Shown: positions 63,701 through 64,000 of the stretch, in pieces | Position numbering within the stretch: the first letter of the stretch is position 1 | Layout of the letters: every line of letters begins with the position of its first letter | NCBI GenBank assembly: GCA_012976225.1 | Contig: JAAVVG010000047.1 | Location: 1 to 64,000 of the forward strand | DNA from: Golubevia sp. BC0850 | Lineage: Eukaryota > Basidiomycota > Exobasidiomycetes > Golubeviales > Golubeviaceae | DNA length: 64,000 nt | Reading direction: 5' to 3' | The notes under the pieces: generated by a model | The model's database searches: none | What the model saw: only the letters and a program-made list of their open reading frames with translations | Told to the model about the DNA's origin: nothing | Position numbers and translations under genes: made by a program

Positions 63701-64000
63701 GGTAATGACGAAGGACCTTCAAATTTCTCAAGAAAATCTAGCAACAAACCAATCTCCAATTCTCAATCACAATCAGAAGAAGCCAAAGTAGCAGAGCATT
63801 ACAATCTACGACCTGAAACTGGAATCGAATCTAGAAAGGAGTCTCCCATTTTCCCTTTGAGGAATTTTAACAACTGGGCCAAATCAGTGTTGATCTCTAA
63901 ATTCGTGAGAGCTAGTTTGGAAATCGAGAATGAATTCGGTAGACCTTATTTTGAAGGAGAGGAACTTGGAGAAGAGAGAACTCAGGGTTATTATGATAGT
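60797..64000 (+). CDS. ABD1: mRNA cap guanine-N7 methyltransferase with giant N-terminal extension (partial)
   Basis: Cap methyltransferases add the N7 methyl to the GpppN cap in the nucleus using S-adenosylmethionine. The frame from ATG 60797 runs open for 1068 codons to the window edge, so the 3' end is missing. From about residue 995 it matches the start of the catalytic domain: [32 protein letters not shown] and KFV, like the HYN...SPI..LRNFNN block of yeast Abd1. The S-adenosylmethionine site should lie beyond the edge. The first about 990 residues are low complexity: Arg-Asp/Arg-Glu repeats at about 38-52 and 103-118, then long Ser/Pro/Asn/His-rich regions, an AT-hook-like GRGRGRPKK near 522, and Lys/Glu-rich parts. 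Abd1 in yeast is 436 residues, so the extension is exceptional. No intron is needed in this part. Confidence 0.83.
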   Translation, partial: MPYDPVRDSDSPSTSPTISRASISNSNSQSYQSQPQPYRDRDRDRERERERERKPSIHNLLNSSSSQEVNERRTPTSPPVSRSPSFNLKSLLNGDDSRERDKDREREREREREKDRRDSDGSMASQDPNSIRRPSSSSSTPSHGHLNGYGHQPSPIMNSTSCSPHSHPRALPGMSLDMLSNPSPSHPSSRPTSSSGPPAPPQLERTRSFSNSNPHPAPSLSSSTSFTHPMHPPLAPPLPSPRSSSGPSSLVNPSSTSSSSSHRTIISPTNSFPPNLNHYNQNQSQNSFQSPPVLPPPSPSSFISQVSPSYPSSQIPNSASTSSSYFPETSRPRSSSGNDPRGGRGRPDLNVQTQLPSSYQPHANSYSHQSPTASSVSNSNRSPLFPPTAITPGGPQTPYGYEDLQDSRRRSSVQFESHPHGMVATTPGGMITGGDRTPGSSRDSINGIIPPPLPYVGGMGRNSPTEERGNGRELENLNQGERRKEVSENGNGAKKVTKGREKKTEKVEENGNEGALTHPVKGKSGRGRGRPKKEVLKKEEEERKKEEGVKEGGPNGVQEGDEESMELNPNTSSSSLKSPMQVNQDQSQVPNQNEERGGNLTSTSTSSSTTTNSKVQNCEPMEVDPHRTTITDAEDPNENPQISSSTQSTADSGSNPPPSTSTSTSTTTAPIISETSTSSGSKGKTKMIEMDLSQAPEALNKKKGKGAAARGRTGSIFASAKAEKKETEARDSKEGNEDGAGNGKEHREKKRIKRNDSVSSNMDGEKEMSIDSNQSQDLRRSSSTSISGLPPNPNLPANPTLTTNPAQASRGKRPSVSVKHHPLPAKPSTPIPNPNSGSSLLPVNSQIQNPSDSFVNHDRNSHSQSKRYQPKRSLSNSNPPQNYQNRSSSSMNVPISFEEVRALAHSSKNILRRNWEQEWGSRWNEGGRNQGLESCWRGDKELGGSGGTNGTAEKHDPNFHRGGIVLDYGNDEGPSNFSRKSSNKPISNSQSQSEEAKVAEHYNLRPETGIESRKESPIFPLRNFNNWAKSVLISKFVRASLEIENEFGRPYFEGEELGEERTQGYYDS

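Overview
The window is the left end of a fungal chromosome. It opens with 16 uninterrupted CCCTAA units (G-strand TTAGGG), then turns directly into gene-dense DNA. Every sizeable gene is split by short introns that mostly start GTGAGT or GTAAGT and end in CAG or TAG. The protein families are nuclear-eukaryotic housekeeping genes. Gene structure, very long serine-rich disordered proteins and spacing suggest a basidiomycete, perhaps Pucciniomycotina or Ustilaginomycotina; the sequence alone does not place it further. I found no recognisable retroelement, virus-like element, CRISPR array, rRNA or convincing tRNA.

Layout. 1-101 telomere; 108-136 a perfect hairpin at the telomere junction; 449-800 (-) a broken, unrecognised coding remnant; 806-2777 (+) glutaminyl-peptide cyclotransferase; 3347-7363 (-) SERRATE/ARS2; 9793-10999 (-) F-box pseudogene copy A; 11326-12488 (+) KIAA1143/DUF4604-like; 13129-20139 (-) a 2245-residue arrestin-fold protein; 21348-22319 (+) F-box copy B, closed early by an in-frame TAG; 23641-25334 (+) ribosomal protein eL28; 26268-30212 (-) 2-oxoglutarate dehydrogenase E1; 30784-34526 (+) NOP4/RBM28-like; 34857-38405 (-) MFS transporter; 38617-40243 (-) 3-hydroxyisobutyrate dehydrogenase; 40535-41983 (+) RPA34-like Pol I subunit; 42679-43698 (-) F-box remnant copy C; 44389-46035 (-) eIF3j; 46276-50552 (+) mitochondrial isoleucyl-tRNA synthetase; 51186-54188 (-) homeodomain regulator; 54726-57494 (-) AAAP amino-acid transporter; 58090-58992 (-) short-chain dehydrogenase; 59394-59780 (+) small possibly secreted protein; 60797-64000 (+) the start of an mRNA cap guanine-N7 methyltransferase with a roughly 1000-residue N-terminal extension, cut by the window edge.

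The genes do not form a single pathway cluster. Loose themes are RNA and ribosome production (ARS2, NOP4, RPA34, eL28, eIF3j, cap methyltransferase) and mitochondrial metabolism (OGDH E1, HIBADH, mitochondrial IleRS). Gene models were built by hand from reading-frame continuity, splice-site phase and family motifs; most multi-exon models close exactly in frame. The most notable points are splicing curiosities (12-nt and 17-nt micro-exons, a probable 32-nt intron, a GC-AG intron), the three-copy decaying F-box family, the hairpin at the telomere junction, and the large disordered extensions on otherwise conserved proteins. I do not see a clear new multi-gene biological system.
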